Shown in pieces: positions 33,715-42,325 of a stretch of DNA of 64,000 nt (position 1 is its first letter; each line of letters starts with the position of its first letter). This DNA is from Streptomyces marokkonensis (GTDB lineage Bacteria > Actinomycetota > Actinomycetes > Streptomycetales > Streptomycetaceae). The position numbers and the translations under genes are program-made. The stretch is from positions 1 through 64,000 of the forward strand of contig NZ_VSKS01000023.1 in the NCBI RefSeq assembly GCF_008312835.1, read 5' to 3'. The notes under the pieces are model-generated. The model was not told where the DNA came from. It did no database searches and saw nothing but the letters and a program-made list of their open reading frames with translations.

Positions 33715-33730
33715 TGGGCCACGTGACCCA
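33715..33730. promoter_or_regulatory. Near-perfect palindrome centred on CACGTG
   Basis: TGGGCCACGTGACCCA is palindromic except at one pair of positions, and is followed by another CACGTGG. It sits about 275 bp upstream of the PP2C gene in a 336-bp intergenic gap that has no other gene. It is a possible regulator site. Confidence 0.4.
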
Positions 33731-34006
33731 TCACACGTGGATCTTGCCGCCAAACCCCCTGCGGACGTGACGTTCGTCATTCACGCGGCATCTCCGGCCT
33801 GTCCAACTGCGGTAGCAAACGCGGCATATGACAGCGGCCGATGGCGGAGCGGCGCCGCTCACACCATTCCGCTGCGGCGCCGTCAACCGCTATGGTCCCC
33901 GTTCGAAGGGGCATCCCCTGCTCGCACACGGAGGTGGGAGCCGGGGACAGGGCCGAGATCCGTCGCCCGTGCCATGCCCTCGGGGGGAGGGAAGGAACCC
34001 GGAACA

Positions 34007-35374
34007 ATGCCCGCACCCGTACCGCGGCAGAGAGCGATCCCGGCCGCGGAAAGTGGTCAGGCGCCGGCCGCCGCACAGAGCACAGGCTCCGCCCCGGTCT
34101 CCCCGGAGGCCCGGACGACGGCCCCCCGCGCGGCGGACCCGTCCCAGAGCGGCACCCCGGACCGGACCGGCACCGCGCCGGACCGGGCCGAGACGGCCGC
34201 CCACACCAACCTCACACTGCTGCTGATCGAGGACGATCCGGGCGGTTCACCGATCGTGCCGGACCTGCTCGACCAGTCCGGCAAGCCGATTCGCATCCGC
34301 ACCGCCCGCAATCTCACCGAGGCCGAGCGGCTGCTGACCGACGACGTCCACTGCATCCTGCTGGACCTCGCCCTGCCCGCACCGGGCCGCACCGGCGACG
34401 GTGACGAGCTCGCCGTGCTCAAGCACGTCCTGGAGCTCGCGCCCCGGCACGCCGTCCTCGCCCTCACCGGCGCCGACGACGCCGAGCGCGGCGCCGAGGC
34501 GGTACGGGTGGGCGCCCAGGACTATCTCGTCCGCGACGAGCTGGACGGCCGGCTGCTGAGCCGGGCGATCCGCTACGCGGTGGAGCGCAAGCGGTCCGAC
34601 TCCGCCGAGCGCCGGCTCGCCGAGGGCCGGGTGCGCGCCCAGGAGAACCGCCGGCTGGAACGCGGCCTGCTGCCGACCCCGCTCCTTGACGGTTCCCCGC
34701 TGCGCTTCGCCGCCCGCTACCGCCCCGGCCGCTCGCGCGCCCTGCTCGGCGGCGACTTCTACGACGTCGTCCGCACCCCGGACGGAACCGTGCACGCCAT
34801 GATCGGCGACGTCTGCGGGCACGGCCCGGACGAGGCCGCCCTCGGTGTGGAGCTGCGCATCGCCTGGCGCGCGCTGACCCTGGCGGGACTGTGCGGGGAC
34901 CAGCTCCTCGGCACCTTGCAGGAAGTGCTGGAGCACGAACGCGCGGACGACGAGATCTTCGCGACCCTGTGCACGGTGGACATCGCGCCGGACGGCCGCC
35001 GGGCGGGACTGTGCCTGGCCGGCCACCCGTCACCGCTGCTCGCCCGCCCGGGTGTGCCGGCGCGCCTGCTGCCGTACGACAACAACGGCCCGGCGCTCGG
35101 ACTGCTGCCGGGCGCCCGCTGGCCGCGGACGCAGGTGGAGCTGGGTGCCGAGTGGAGCCTGATGCTCTACACCGACGGCCTGATCGAGGGCCGGGTCGGC
35201 GGCACCGGCGAACGGCTCGGCCAGGAGGGCATGGTCGAGATGATCCGCCGCCAGCTCTCCGAGGGGCTGCGCGGCGAGGAACTGCTGCGGACCGCGGTGA
35301 ACGAGGTGCGCGACCTCAACGGCGGTGAGCTGACGGACGACGTGGCGGTCCTGCTGCTGGACCGGGCGGTGTGA
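34007..35374 (+). CDS. Receiver-PP2C (SpoIIE) phosphatase
   Basis: A 455-residue signalling protein. After a Pro/Ala-rich N-terminus (about 65 residues) comes a receiver domain: LLLIEDDPGG, phosphoacceptor Asp in HCILLDLALP, LTGADDAE; the usual Lys before the last helix is not evident (YLVRDELDG). A short coiled linker leads to the SpoIIE/PP2C phosphatase: LLGGDFYDVV, IGDVCGHGPDEA, CLAGHPSPLL, YTDGLIEG, LTDDVAVLLLDR. Such proteins dephosphorylate anti-sigma-factor antagonists. Start ATG 34007 has AGGGAAGGA; ATG 33974 is also in frame. Sensor kinase partner not in window. Confidence 0.9.
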   Translation: MPAPVPRQRAIPAAESGQAPAAAQSTGSAPVSPEARTTAPRAADPSQSGTPDRTGTAPDRAETAAHTNLTLLLIEDDPGGSPIVPDLLDQSGKPIRIRTARNLTEAERLLTDDVHCILLDLALPAPGRTGDGDELAVLKHVLELAPRHAVLALTGADDAERGAEAVRVGAQDYLVRDELDGRLLSRAIRYAVERKRSDSAERRLAEGRVRAQENRRLERGLLPTPLLDGSPLRFAARYRPGRSRALLGGDFYDVVRTPDGTVHAMIGDVCGHGPDEAALGVELRIAWRALTLAGLCGDQLLGTLQEVLEHERADDEIFATLCTVDIAPDGRRAGLCLAGHPSPLLARPGVPARLLPYDNNGPALGLLPGARWPRTQVELGAEWSLMLYTDGLIEGRVGGTGERLGQEGMVEMIRRQLSEGLRGEELLRTAVNEVRDLNGGELTDDVAVLLLDRAV

Positions 35375-35377
35375 CAC

Positions 35378-35404
35378 GGCCCCGCGCCCGTGCGGCGCGG
35401 GGCC
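35378..35404. terminator. Bidirectional hairpin
   Basis: GGCCCCGCGCC (35378-35388) and GGCGCGGGGCC (35394-35404), 11-bp perfect stem, 5-nt loop, between convergent PP2C and DUF2516 genes. Confidence 0.9.
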
Positions 35405-35417
35405 GGCCCGCGGTGGT

Positions 35418-35771
35418 TCAGCGGCCGCCGTTGTACGGGCCGTAGGGGCCGTCGCTGCTGGAGCCGCCCCTGCGGGCACGGCCGCCGCCGGGCAGGCCAC
35501 GCAGGGCCGGGCGGACGTCGACCATGTAGACGATGGTCGCGATCAGCCCGATGATCGGCAGGAACGACAGGATGTTGAAGATCAGGTTCACGACGAAGGC
35601 GATGGCGAGGATGATCAGCCAGAACGGCTTGGTCTGCTTGTCGGCCGCGCGGTAGGCGTCCTCACGGCGCGTGGCGGCGTCGATCAGCGCGAAGCCACTG
35701 AAAACGATCAGGGCCATGCTCAGCAGCCACATGAACCCCGCGAAGCCCTGCATCAGCACAACGTCCACCAC
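35418..35771 (-). CDS. DUF2516 membrane protein
   Basis: A 117-residue protein with two or three membrane helices: GFMWLLSMALIVFSGFALIDAAT, PFWLIILAIAFVVNLIF and a third segment continuing FLPIIGLIATIVYMVDV. The tail is Gly/Arg-rich and cytosolic. It matches the DUF2516 family conserved in actinomycetes beside an HTH regulator and HbhA-like gene, as here. Function unknown. Start GTG 35771 or ATG 35753; neither has a strong ribosome-binding site. Confidence 0.82.
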   Translation of the reverse strand: MVDVVLMQGFAGFMWLLSMALIVFSGFALIDAATRREDAYRAADKQTKPFWLIILAIAFVVNLIFNILSFLPIIGLIATIVYMVDVRPALRGLPGGGRARRGGSSSDGPYGPYNGGR

Positions 35772-35844
35772 CCGATTCGGCTCGTCTCTTACGCCGTCTT
35801 CACGCCGTCACCGTACCCGCATCCCCGGTCCGGATACCCGGAGA

Positions 35845-35877
35845 ACGGGCCGGGCACCACGAGAGTGCCCGGCCCGT
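35845..35877 (-). terminator. Terminator of the HbhA-like gene
   Basis: ACGGGCCGGGCAC (35845-35857) pairs over 13 bp with 35865-35877, 7-nt loop, directly after the stop. Confidence 0.9.
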
Positions 35878-35897
35878 CCCCTTCGTCCGCACGGCGC

Positions 35898-36506
35898 CTA
35901 CTGGGCGGGCGGGGTCGTCTTCTTCGCGGTGGCCTTGCGCGCCGGGGCCTTCTTGGCGGCGGCGGGCTTCTTCCCCGCCGTGTCCCCGTTCGCGGCGGCG
36001 GCCTCGACGGGCTTGCCGTTCGTGACCTCGACCGGCTGGGGCCGGGGCGCCGGCTCCGGCTCGACGGCCACGGCGATGTCCTCGATGCCCTCGGCGGCCT
36101 CGCCGCGCCAGGTCCGCACGGTCTGCTCGCCGCGCTCGGCGACCTTCTCGTACGTCTCCCGGGCCTTGACCGCGTACTCGGCGGCGATGCCGACGCCGCG
36201 CAGCGCGAAGTCCTGGGCGTTCTCGCCGAGCTTCTTCAGGTCGGTGTCGAGCGAGCCGATGAGCTCGCCGACCTTGGCCTGGAGGTTCTCCTGCGTCTCC
36301 CGGACCCGGACGGTCGCCCGCTCCTGGACGGCCTTGGGGTCGGTGTTGCGGACGGCCTCGATGCGGGCCGGGGCCTCGGCGCGCAGCTGCTCCACCAGAG
36401 CCGGCACCTTCTTGGCCTGCTGCAGCGCCAGGTCGGCGGTGCCGGCGGCGAAGTAGAGCGGGGTCGGGTCGCTGAGGGTCTTGCGCAGGTCGTCGGTGAT
36501 GGCCAT
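35898..36506 (-). CDS. HbhA-like Lys/Ala-rich helical protein
   Basis: A 202-residue protein. The N-terminal 150 residues form a long amphipathic helix bundle typical of heparin-binding hemagglutinin homologues (MAITDDLRKTLSDPTPLYFAAGTADLALQQAKKVPALVEQLR). The C-terminus is a Lys/Ala/Pro tail (KKPAAAKKAPARKATAKKTTPPAQ) resembling the HbhA heparin-binding region. No signal peptide. In Streptomyces the homologue's role is not established; lipid or nucleoid binding are possibilities. It follows an HTH regulator, 80 bp downstream. Confidence 0.83.
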   Translation of the reverse strand: MAITDDLRKTLSDPTPLYFAAGTADLALQQAKKVPALVEQLRAEAPARIEAVRNTDPKAVQERATVRVRETQENLQAKVGELIGSLDTDLKKLGENAQDFALRGVGIAAEYAVKARETYEKVAERGEQTVRTWRGEAAEGIEDIAVAVEPEPAPRPQPVEVTNGKPVEAAAANGDTAGKKPAAAKKAPARKATAKKTTPPAQ

Positions 36507-36586
36507 GGTGATGGTCCTCCCGGATTCGTTTCGGCTGAGGGTCTTTTCCTGTGGTCCGCGGCGGGCGGCCGGTGCCCTGGTCCGGC

Positions 36587-37168
36587 TCAGCCGGCCGTCC
36601 GCCGCGGACCGTTGTCACTGCCGCCGCTCGCACGGGGGCGGCGCTCGGCGGACGTACCACTGTCGGACGTGCCGCCGTCGGCCGTACCGCTCCGGCGTAT
36701 CACGGCACCGCCGTCCGGCGCGGTCACCGCGCGGTCGCGCGCGTCGACGACCTCCGAGAACCCGGCTGCCGCGTCCGCCGCCCCGGGCTCCACCGTCGCC
36801 TCACCGTCATCGGCGCCGCCGAACCCGTTCTCCTTGCGGAAGGACTCGTAGATCTGCAGCAGCACCTGCTTCTGACGCTCGGTCAGTGTGGGATCGGCGA
36901 GCAGCGCGGCCCGCGTCTCCACCTCGTCCCGGCCACGCTCCGCGTCGAGGATGCCGGCCCGGACGTACAGCGTCTCGGCGGAGATCCGCAGCGCCTTGGC
37001 GACCTGCTGCAGCACCTCCGCGCTCGGCTTGCGCAGCCCGCGCTCGATCTGGCTGAGATACGGATTGGACACCCCGGCGGCGTCGGCGAGCTGCCGCAGC
37101 GACAACTGCGCGTTGCGCCGCTGCTCGCGCAGGTACTCACCGAGATTGCCGACGTTGAGCGATGCCAT
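36587..37168 (-). CDS. Cro/C1-type helix-turn-helix regulator
   Basis: A 193-residue DNA-binding protein. The HTH_3 domain is at residues 9-65 (LGEYLREQRRNAQLSLRQLADAAGVSNPYLSQIERGLRKPSAEVLQQVAKALRIS). The C-terminal half is low-complexity and acidic, then Arg/Gly-rich, and probably disordered. ATG 37168 with GGTGGAGG. A perfect 20-bp palindrome 30 bp upstream suggests autoregulation. It likely controls the downstream hbhA-like and DUF2516 genes. Confidence 0.88.
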   Translation of the reverse strand: MASLNVGNLGEYLREQRRNAQLSLRQLADAAGVSNPYLSQIERGLRKPSAEVLQQVAKALRISAETLYVRAGILDAERGRDEVETRAALLADPTLTERQKQVLLQIYESFRKENGFGGADDGEATVEPGAADAAAGFSEVVDARDRAVTAPDGGAVIRRSGTADGGTSDSGTSAERRPRASGGSDNGPRRTAG

Positions 37169-37197
37169 GCCTCCACCCTGCCCCACCCCGCTAACTA

Positions 37198-37217
37198 TTG
37201 CAAGCATCTGCTTGCAA
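37198..37217. promoter_or_regulatory. Perfect 20-bp palindrome upstream of the HTH gene
   Basis: TTGCAAGCATCTGCTTGCAA: two 9-bp arms with TC between. It lies between the divergent HTH regulator (start 37168) and the periplasmic-binding-like gene (start 37277), and is the probable operator of the regulator. Confidence 0.75.
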
Positions 37218-37276
37218 GAGTGCGCCACGGCACAGATCGGGAAACCGGTTGCCCTCCGGCGCCGGCGGCGGATGCA

Positions 37277-38407
37277 ATGTGCGGCATGGTCACCCAGGCG
37301 CGCCGGTCACGGCGGGACGAGACGGAGCGCACCGACGGATCATCCGTGCTGATCGGCGCGCTCGCCCCGCTGACCCGGCCCGGCTGGGCCGAGGCGGGCC
37401 GGCACCTGCTCGCCGGACTCGAGCTGGCCGTCCACGACGTCAACGAGGCCGGCGGGATCGGCGGGAGGCCGCTGGAACTGGTGGTCCGGGACACCGCGGC
37501 CGATCCGGTGAGGGCCGCGGCGGCCGTGGACGAGCTGGCCCGGCTGGGCGTGGCCGCCCTCGCGGGGGAGTACCACAGCGTCGTCGCGCGCGCCGCCGCC
37601 GCCCGGGCCGACGCCCTCGGCCTGCCGTTCCTGTGCTCCTCGGCGGTTCTCGACGCGCTCACCGAACAGCCGACGGAACGGGTCGCCCGCATCGCCCCGG
37701 CGCAGTCCCACGGCTGGCGGCTCTACGCGGACTTCCTCCTCGGCGCGGGGCACCGACGCGTCGCCGTGGCGGCCGAACCGAGCGTCTACTGGGCGTCCGG
37801 GACCCGCATCCTGCGGGACCGCCTCGCGCCGCGCGGCGCCACCGTCACCGCACTCGACCTGCGCGCGCTCGCCCCCGCGGCCGTGTGCGACGCGCTCGCC
37901 GCGCACCGCGCCACCGCGCTCCTCCTGCTGGCGGGCCACCCGGAGCCGGCGGTGCCGATCGTCCGGTCCGTCCGCCGCGACCGGCGCCTCGCCGGGATCA
38001 CGATCGGCGCTCCGGCCGGGCAGCCGGAGTTCCACGAGTGGGCGACGGCGCTGGGCGAGGACGGCGCCGCGATCCCGTTCCTGCGCTACCTGCCCGAGCG
38101 CCTCACCCCGCTCGGGGATCGCGTCGGAACGGCCCTGCGCGAACGGCTGGCCGAGGCCCCCTCCTTCGTCGCCTTCGAGGGCTACGACACGGTCGCCGTC
38201 CTCGCCGACGTGCTGCGTCCGCACGGCGGTGACCGGGCGCGCACCGCCGCGTCCTGGGCGCGTGTCGCGGTCGACGGCACCCGCGGACGGATCCGGTTCT
38301 CCCGCACGCCGGGCACCGGCGTGTGGCAGTGGGAGTGGGCGCCCGTCCAGGTCGTCGACCGGGACCCGGCGGAACCCGGCCGCTTCCGGGTCCTGCACAC
38401 CGGCTGA
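37277..38407 (+). CDS. Periplasmic-binding-protein-like ligand-binding protein (cytosolic)
   Basis: About 376 residues with the Peripla_BP_6 (branched-chain amino acid receptor) fold: VLIGALAPLTRPGWAEAGRHLLAGLELAVHDVNEAGGIGGRPLELVVRDTAADP, LAGEYHSVVARAAAARA, FLCSSAVLDALTE. Unlike transport receptors it has no signal peptide or lipobox, so it probably senses a ligand in the cytosol or is a remnant without an ABC system. Starts ATG 37277 or 37286. Confidence 0.75.
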   Translation: MCGMVTQARRSRRDETERTDGSSVLIGALAPLTRPGWAEAGRHLLAGLELAVHDVNEAGGIGGRPLELVVRDTAADPVRAAAAVDELARLGVAALAGEYHSVVARAAAARADALGLPFLCSSAVLDALTEQPTERVARIAPAQSHGWRLYADFLLGAGHRRVAVAAEPSVYWASGTRILRDRLAPRGATVTALDLRALAPAAVCDALAAHRATALLLLAGHPEPAVPIVRSVRRDRRLAGITIGAPAGQPEFHEWATALGEDGAAIPFLRYLPERLTPLGDRVGTALRERLAEAPSFVAFEGYDTVAVLADVLRPHGGDRARTAASWARVAVDGTRGRIRFSRTPGTGVWQWEWAPVQVVDRDPAEPGRFRVLHTG

Positions 38408-38520
38408 CGGCGCACGCGGCCCCGACCGGTTCCGCCGGGTTCCCGATCCTGGGCAGCGGCTGCCGGCGCACCGGCCCCCGACCGGAAGGGCGGCGGACCG
38501 CAGGCGGCAGACTGACCCGC

Positions 38521-39120
38521 ATGACCGCCGCAGCCGGTACCGCCGAGTCCGACCTCCACCGCTATCTCCAGCAGGCCCGCGACGCCCTGCTGTGGAAGCT
38601 CGAAGGCCTCTCCGAGTACGACGTCCGCCGCCCGATGACGCCGACCGGCACCAACCTCCTGGGCCTGGTGAAACACGTGGCCGGTGTGGAACTCGGCTAC
38701 CTCGGCGACACCTTCGGCCGCCCGTCCGGCGAACCCCTTCCCTGGCTCGCGGACGCCGCGGAGAGCAACGCGGACATGTGGGCCACCGCGGACGAGTCAC
38801 GCGCGTTCGTGGTGGACCTGTACCGCCGGGCGTGGGCGCACGCGGACGCCACGCTCGACGCCCTGCCGCTGGACACGACCGGCAGGGTGCCGTGGTGGCC
38901 GGACGGCAGGGACGAGCTGACGCTGCACCACGCCGTGGTCCGCGTGATCGCCGACACCCAGCGCCACGCCGGTCACGCCGACATCCTCCGCGAACTCATC
39001 GACGGCACCGCGGGACTGAGCGGGGCCGACTCCAGCCTGCCGTCGGCCGACCCGGCCTGGTGGGAGGCCTACCGGAAGCGTCTGGAGCACGCGGCCCGGG
39101 AGGCCGGACGGCGGACCTGA
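38521..39120 (+). CDS. DinB/DUF664 family protein
   Basis: A 199-residue four-helix protein with a probable metal site: LLGLVKHVAGVELGYLGDTFG, LHHAVVRVIADTQRHAGHADILRELIDG. The His residues in these helices are those of the DinB superfamily, which includes mycothiol- and bacillithiol-dependent enzymes. This DUF664 branch is of unknown activity. Convergent with the ABC operon, 19 bp gap. Confidence 0.85.
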   Translation: MTAAAGTAESDLHRYLQQARDALLWKLEGLSEYDVRRPMTPTGTNLLGLVKHVAGVELGYLGDTFGRPSGEPLPWLADAAESNADMWATADESRAFVVDLYRRAWAHADATLDALPLDTTGRVPWWPDGRDELTLHHAVVRVIADTQRHAGHADILRELIDGTAGLSGADSSLPSADPAWWEAYRKRLEHAAREAGRRT

Positions 39121-39139
39121 ACGCCGCCGGTCCCCCGGG

Positions 39140-39976
39140 TCACCCCTTCACCGCCCCCGACGTGAGCCCCTGGACGATGTGGCGGCTGGCGAAGGCGAAG
39201 AGGACCATGGTGGGGAGGATGGTGAGCACGGCCGCCGCGGACATCGATCCCCAGTCGATGTTGAAGCTGGAGATGAAGCCGTTCAGGGCCGTCGGCACGG
39301 TCTTGTTCTCGTCGCTGTTCATCAGCGTCACCGACAGGAACAGCTCGTTCCAGCAGTTGACGAAGTTGAAGATGAACGCGGCCACGATCCCGGGCCGCAT
39401 CACCGGCAGCAGGACGCGCACCAGCGCCCCGAACCGGGACAGGCCGTCGATCATGGCGGCCTCCTCCAGCGCGTCCGGGACGTTCGCGAAGAAGCCGCGC
39501 AGCATCACCGTGCAGAAGGGGACGCACACGGCGATGTAGACGAGGATCAGCCCGAGCCGGTTGTCGACCAGCCGGAGGTCGGTCATCAGCAGGTACAGCG
39601 GGCCCAGCGCGATGAAGGACGGGATCATCTGCGTGACCAGCGCGGCCATCAGCAGCGCCGACTTCGTGCGGAACTCGAACCGCGCCAGGACGTACGCCGA
39701 CAGCGTCGAGATCGCCGTCGCGACCACACCCGCGACGGTCGCCACCACCAGGCTGTTGACCAGGTACGTCCCGAAGTCGGCGGTGCCGAACAGGCCTTGG
39801 TAGTTCTCCAGCGAGAACCGCTCGGGCCAGTAGGCGATGGGGAAGGTGAAGATGTCACCGGGCGCCTTGAGCGAGGTGATGGTGATCCAGTAGAGGGGGA
39901 AGAGGGAGAAGACCAGCCACAGGCCCAGGAAGGTGAACTTGGTGGCCCGGCCGGCCGTGGTTTCCTTGCCGATCAC
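39140..39976 (-). CDS. Sugar ABC transporter permease (MalG-like)
   Basis: A 278-residue inner-membrane permease with six helices. The EAA loop that contacts the ATPase is visible: DALEEAAMIDGLSRFGALVRVLLPVMRPG. GTG 39976 overlaps the preceding permease stop by 4 nt (GTGA). Forms a heterodimer with that permease. No ATPase is encoded nearby; such Streptomyces importers use the shared MsiK ATPase. Confidence 0.93.
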   Translation of the reverse strand: MIGKETTAGRATKFTFLGLWLVFSLFPLYWITITSLKAPGDIFTFPIAYWPERFSLENYQGLFGTADFGTYLVNSLVVATVAGVVATAISTLSAYVLARFEFRTKSALLMAALVTQMIPSFIALGPLYLLMTDLRLVDNRLGLILVYIAVCVPFCTVMLRGFFANVPDALEEAAMIDGLSRFGALVRVLLPVMRPGIVAAFIFNFVNCWNELFLSVTLMNSDENKTVPTALNGFISSFNIDWGSMSAAAVLTILPTMVLFAFASRHIVQGLTSGAVKG

Positions 39977-40980
39977 GCCCGTACACCTCGCTTTTTGGCG
40001 CCATGTGTGGCGGTCCCCCGCTCCCGCGTCGCCAGCAGGAAGAACACCGCGAAGACCAGCAGGATGGCGACGACCAGGAGGCCGAGGGCGGACGCCTTGC
40101 CGTAGTCGCCCTGCTGCGTGATCTTGATCATCCAGGTGGTCACGATGTGCGTCTCGTTGTTCGGCCCGCCCCCGGTCATGCCGAAGATCAGGTCGGGGAA
40201 GTTGAAGATCCAGATCACCCGCAGCAGCACCGTGAGCGCCAGCGTGACCCGTATGTAAGGGATGGTGATCTGGAACAGGGTGCGCGTCCTGCTCGCGCCG
40301 TCCAGCGCCGCCGCCTCGTACAGCTCGTCGGGGACCGACTGGAGCGCGGCCAGGATCATGATCGCGAAGAAGGTGACGCCGTACCAGACGTTGGCGACCA
40401 GCACGGCGATCATCGCCGTCCGCGGATCGGCCAGCCAGGCGATCGGCTCGTCGATCAGCCCCGCCCTCTGCAGCAGGTCGTTGACGACGCCGAACTCGCT
40501 GTTGAACAGCCAGCGGAACAGGATGCCGATGAGGAACCCGGAGATCGCCCAGGGGAAGAAGATCAGCGCCTGGTAGAGCCCCCGGAAGCGGAACCGCCGG
40601 CGCAGCCACAGCGCGATCGCGAACCCGATCACCAGCTGCGGCACGATCGAACCGACCACCCACAGCACGGTGTTGTCCAGCACCGTGCTCCACGCGGGGT
40701 CGGTGAAGACGTCACGGAAGTTCTTCAGGCCCACCCAGGAGGTGTCGGTGAGGTCGGTCAGGTTCCAGTTCCGGAACGCCATCTGGCTGCCGGCGATCAT
40801 CGGGTAGTACGTGAAGACCGCCACGAAGACCGCCGCCGGCGCCATGAAGGCGGCGATGACCAGGCCGCGCCGGGTGGTGAACTCCCGCTTGCGGCGCCCC
40901 GCCGTACCGCGGCCGGGCGGGGCGCCCCCCTTCCGCACGGGGGGCGCCTTCCGGTCGCCGGACGTGGACGTGGTGGACAT
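39973..40980 (-). CDS. Sugar ABC transporter permease (MalF-like)
   Basis: A 335-residue permease with a Lys/Arg-rich cytosolic N-terminus of about 38 residues, then six helices. EAA loop: PDELYEAAALDGASRTRTLFQITIPYIR. ATG 40980, two bases after the binding-protein stop, so translation is tightly coupled. Confidence 0.93.
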   Translation of the reverse strand: MSTTSTSGDRKAPPVRKGGAPPGRGTAGRRKREFTTRRGLVIAAFMAPAAVFVAVFTYYPMIAGSQMAFRNWNLTDLTDTSWVGLKNFRDVFTDPAWSTVLDNTVLWVVGSIVPQLVIGFAIALWLRRRFRFRGLYQALIFFPWAISGFLIGILFRWLFNSEFGVVNDLLQRAGLIDEPIAWLADPRTAMIAVLVANVWYGVTFFAIMILAALQSVPDELYEAAALDGASRTRTLFQITIPYIRVTLALTVLLRVIWIFNFPDLIFGMTGGGPNNETHIVTTWMIKITQQGDYGKASALGLLVVAILLVFAVFFLLATRERGTATHGAKKRGVRA

Positions 40981-40982
40981 GT

Positions 40983-42278
40983 CTACTTCTTCCACTTCTC
41001 GGTCCAGTACGCGTCCCAGCCCGCCAGCAGCTCCCTCGGCGAGAGCTTGCCGAGGATCATCTTCTGCACGTCGGTGTCGGCCCGCTGCTGCCACTCCGCC
41101 CACCAGGCGACACCGCGCGGCTGGGTGACGACGAGGTACTTGTCCGGGTTCTCCGTCATCGTGACGTAGCTGGCCCACGGGCCGGTCCGGTAGAACTCGT
41201 CCTCGGCCGCCGACTTCAGGATCGGCACCAGGCTGTTCTTCTTGGTGAACGCCGTCGACGCCTCGCCCTGGGAGAGGAACTCGACGAGCTTCACCGCCGC
41301 CGCCTTGTTCTCGCTGCCCTCGGCCACGCCCCAGCCGGCCGTGGCCAGCGGCTGCACGGTCTTGCCGCTGGGGCCTGCCACCAGCGGCGCGGTGCTCCAC
41401 TGGTCCTGCTGGATCGACTTGGACTCCGAGACGGTGGCGATGACCTCGGGGTCCTGGAGCAGGAAGGCCGTGGAGCCGTTGGAGAAGCCCTCGACCATCT
41501 CCGGATAGCCCCAGGCCACCGACGACTTGGGCGACGCCTCCCGGAACAGCTTCAGATAGGTCTCCATCGCGTCGAGCGCCCCCGGCGCGGAGAAGATCGT
41601 GCTGCCGTCCTTCAGCCGGTAGCCGTTGGCCGGGTCGATGTCGTCGGCGACGTACGCCTCGATCGCGGCGGTGGCGTTGCTGTGCGCGTTGGCGCCGCCC
41701 CGGAAGGCGTATCCGTACCGCCGCTCGGACGGGTCGTGGATCGCGGAGGCCTGCTCCAGCAGTTCCTCCCAGGTGGCCGGCGGCTCGTCGAAGCCGGCCT
41801 CCTCGATCAGGTCGGTGCGGTGGAAGAGGCTCAGCCCGTAGAAGCCGTAGGGGACGAAGTACGTCCGGCCCTCGCCGTCCTCGGAGGCCGCGACGGCGTT
41901 GTCGGTCAGCGCCTCCCAGCCCTTCCAGCCGGCGAGGTCCTTCTTCATGTCGTACAGCCAGCCGTTGTTCGACCACGGCCCCACGGTGATGTCCCGCACC
42001 TCCAGGACGTCCACGCCGCTGCCGGACTGGAGCATCTGCTGGATCTTCTGGTCGGCCTGCTCGGTGGGCGGGGAGACCAGGTTGACCTCGGTCTTCGGGT
42101 TCTGCTTCTCGAAGTCGGCTATCAGCTCCTTCAGCAGATCGGTGCGGGCGGGGTTGGTCAGGCTCTCGACCATGTTGAGGGTGACCGTCCCGCTCTCACC
42201 CGGGCTCATGGTGGAACAGCCGGTCAGGACCATCGCGGCGGCGGTGCCGAGCGCGAGGGCTGCCGTCCTTCTTCTCAT
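40983..42278 (-). CDS. Sugar ABC transporter substrate-binding lipoprotein
   Basis: A 431-residue solute-binding protein of the SBP_bac_1 family. The signal peptide ends with lipobox LTGC (Cys21), so the protein is membrane-anchored. Features: VTLNMVESLTNPARTDLLKELIADFEKQNPKTEVNLV, then PYGFYGLSLFHRTDLIEEAG and the GVAEGSENKAAAVKLVEFLS hinge segment. The ligand cannot be deduced. ATG 42278 with AGAGG. First transport gene of the operon. Confidence 0.92.
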   Translation of the reverse strand: MRRRTAALALGTAAAMVLTGCSTMSPGESGTVTLNMVESLTNPARTDLLKELIADFEKQNPKTEVNLVSPPTEQADQKIQQMLQSGSGVDVLEVRDITVGPWSNNGWLYDMKKDLAGWKGWEALTDNAVAASEDGEGRTYFVPYGFYGLSLFHRTDLIEEAGFDEPPATWEELLEQASAIHDPSERRYGYAFRGGANAHSNATAAIEAYVADDIDPANGYRLKDGSTIFSAPGALDAMETYLKLFREASPKSSVAWGYPEMVEGFSNGSTAFLLQDPEVIATVSESKSIQQDQWSTAPLVAGPSGKTVQPLATAGWGVAEGSENKAAAVKLVEFLSQGEASTAFTKKNSLVPILKSAAEDEFYRTGPWASYVTMTENPDKYLVVTQPRGVAWWAEWQQRADTDVQKMILGKLSPRELLAGWDAYWTEKWKK

Positions 42279-42325
42279 CGTGCTGACCTCTTCCTTGGGT
42301 GTGACGGGGATACGGCGGCGTGGCC

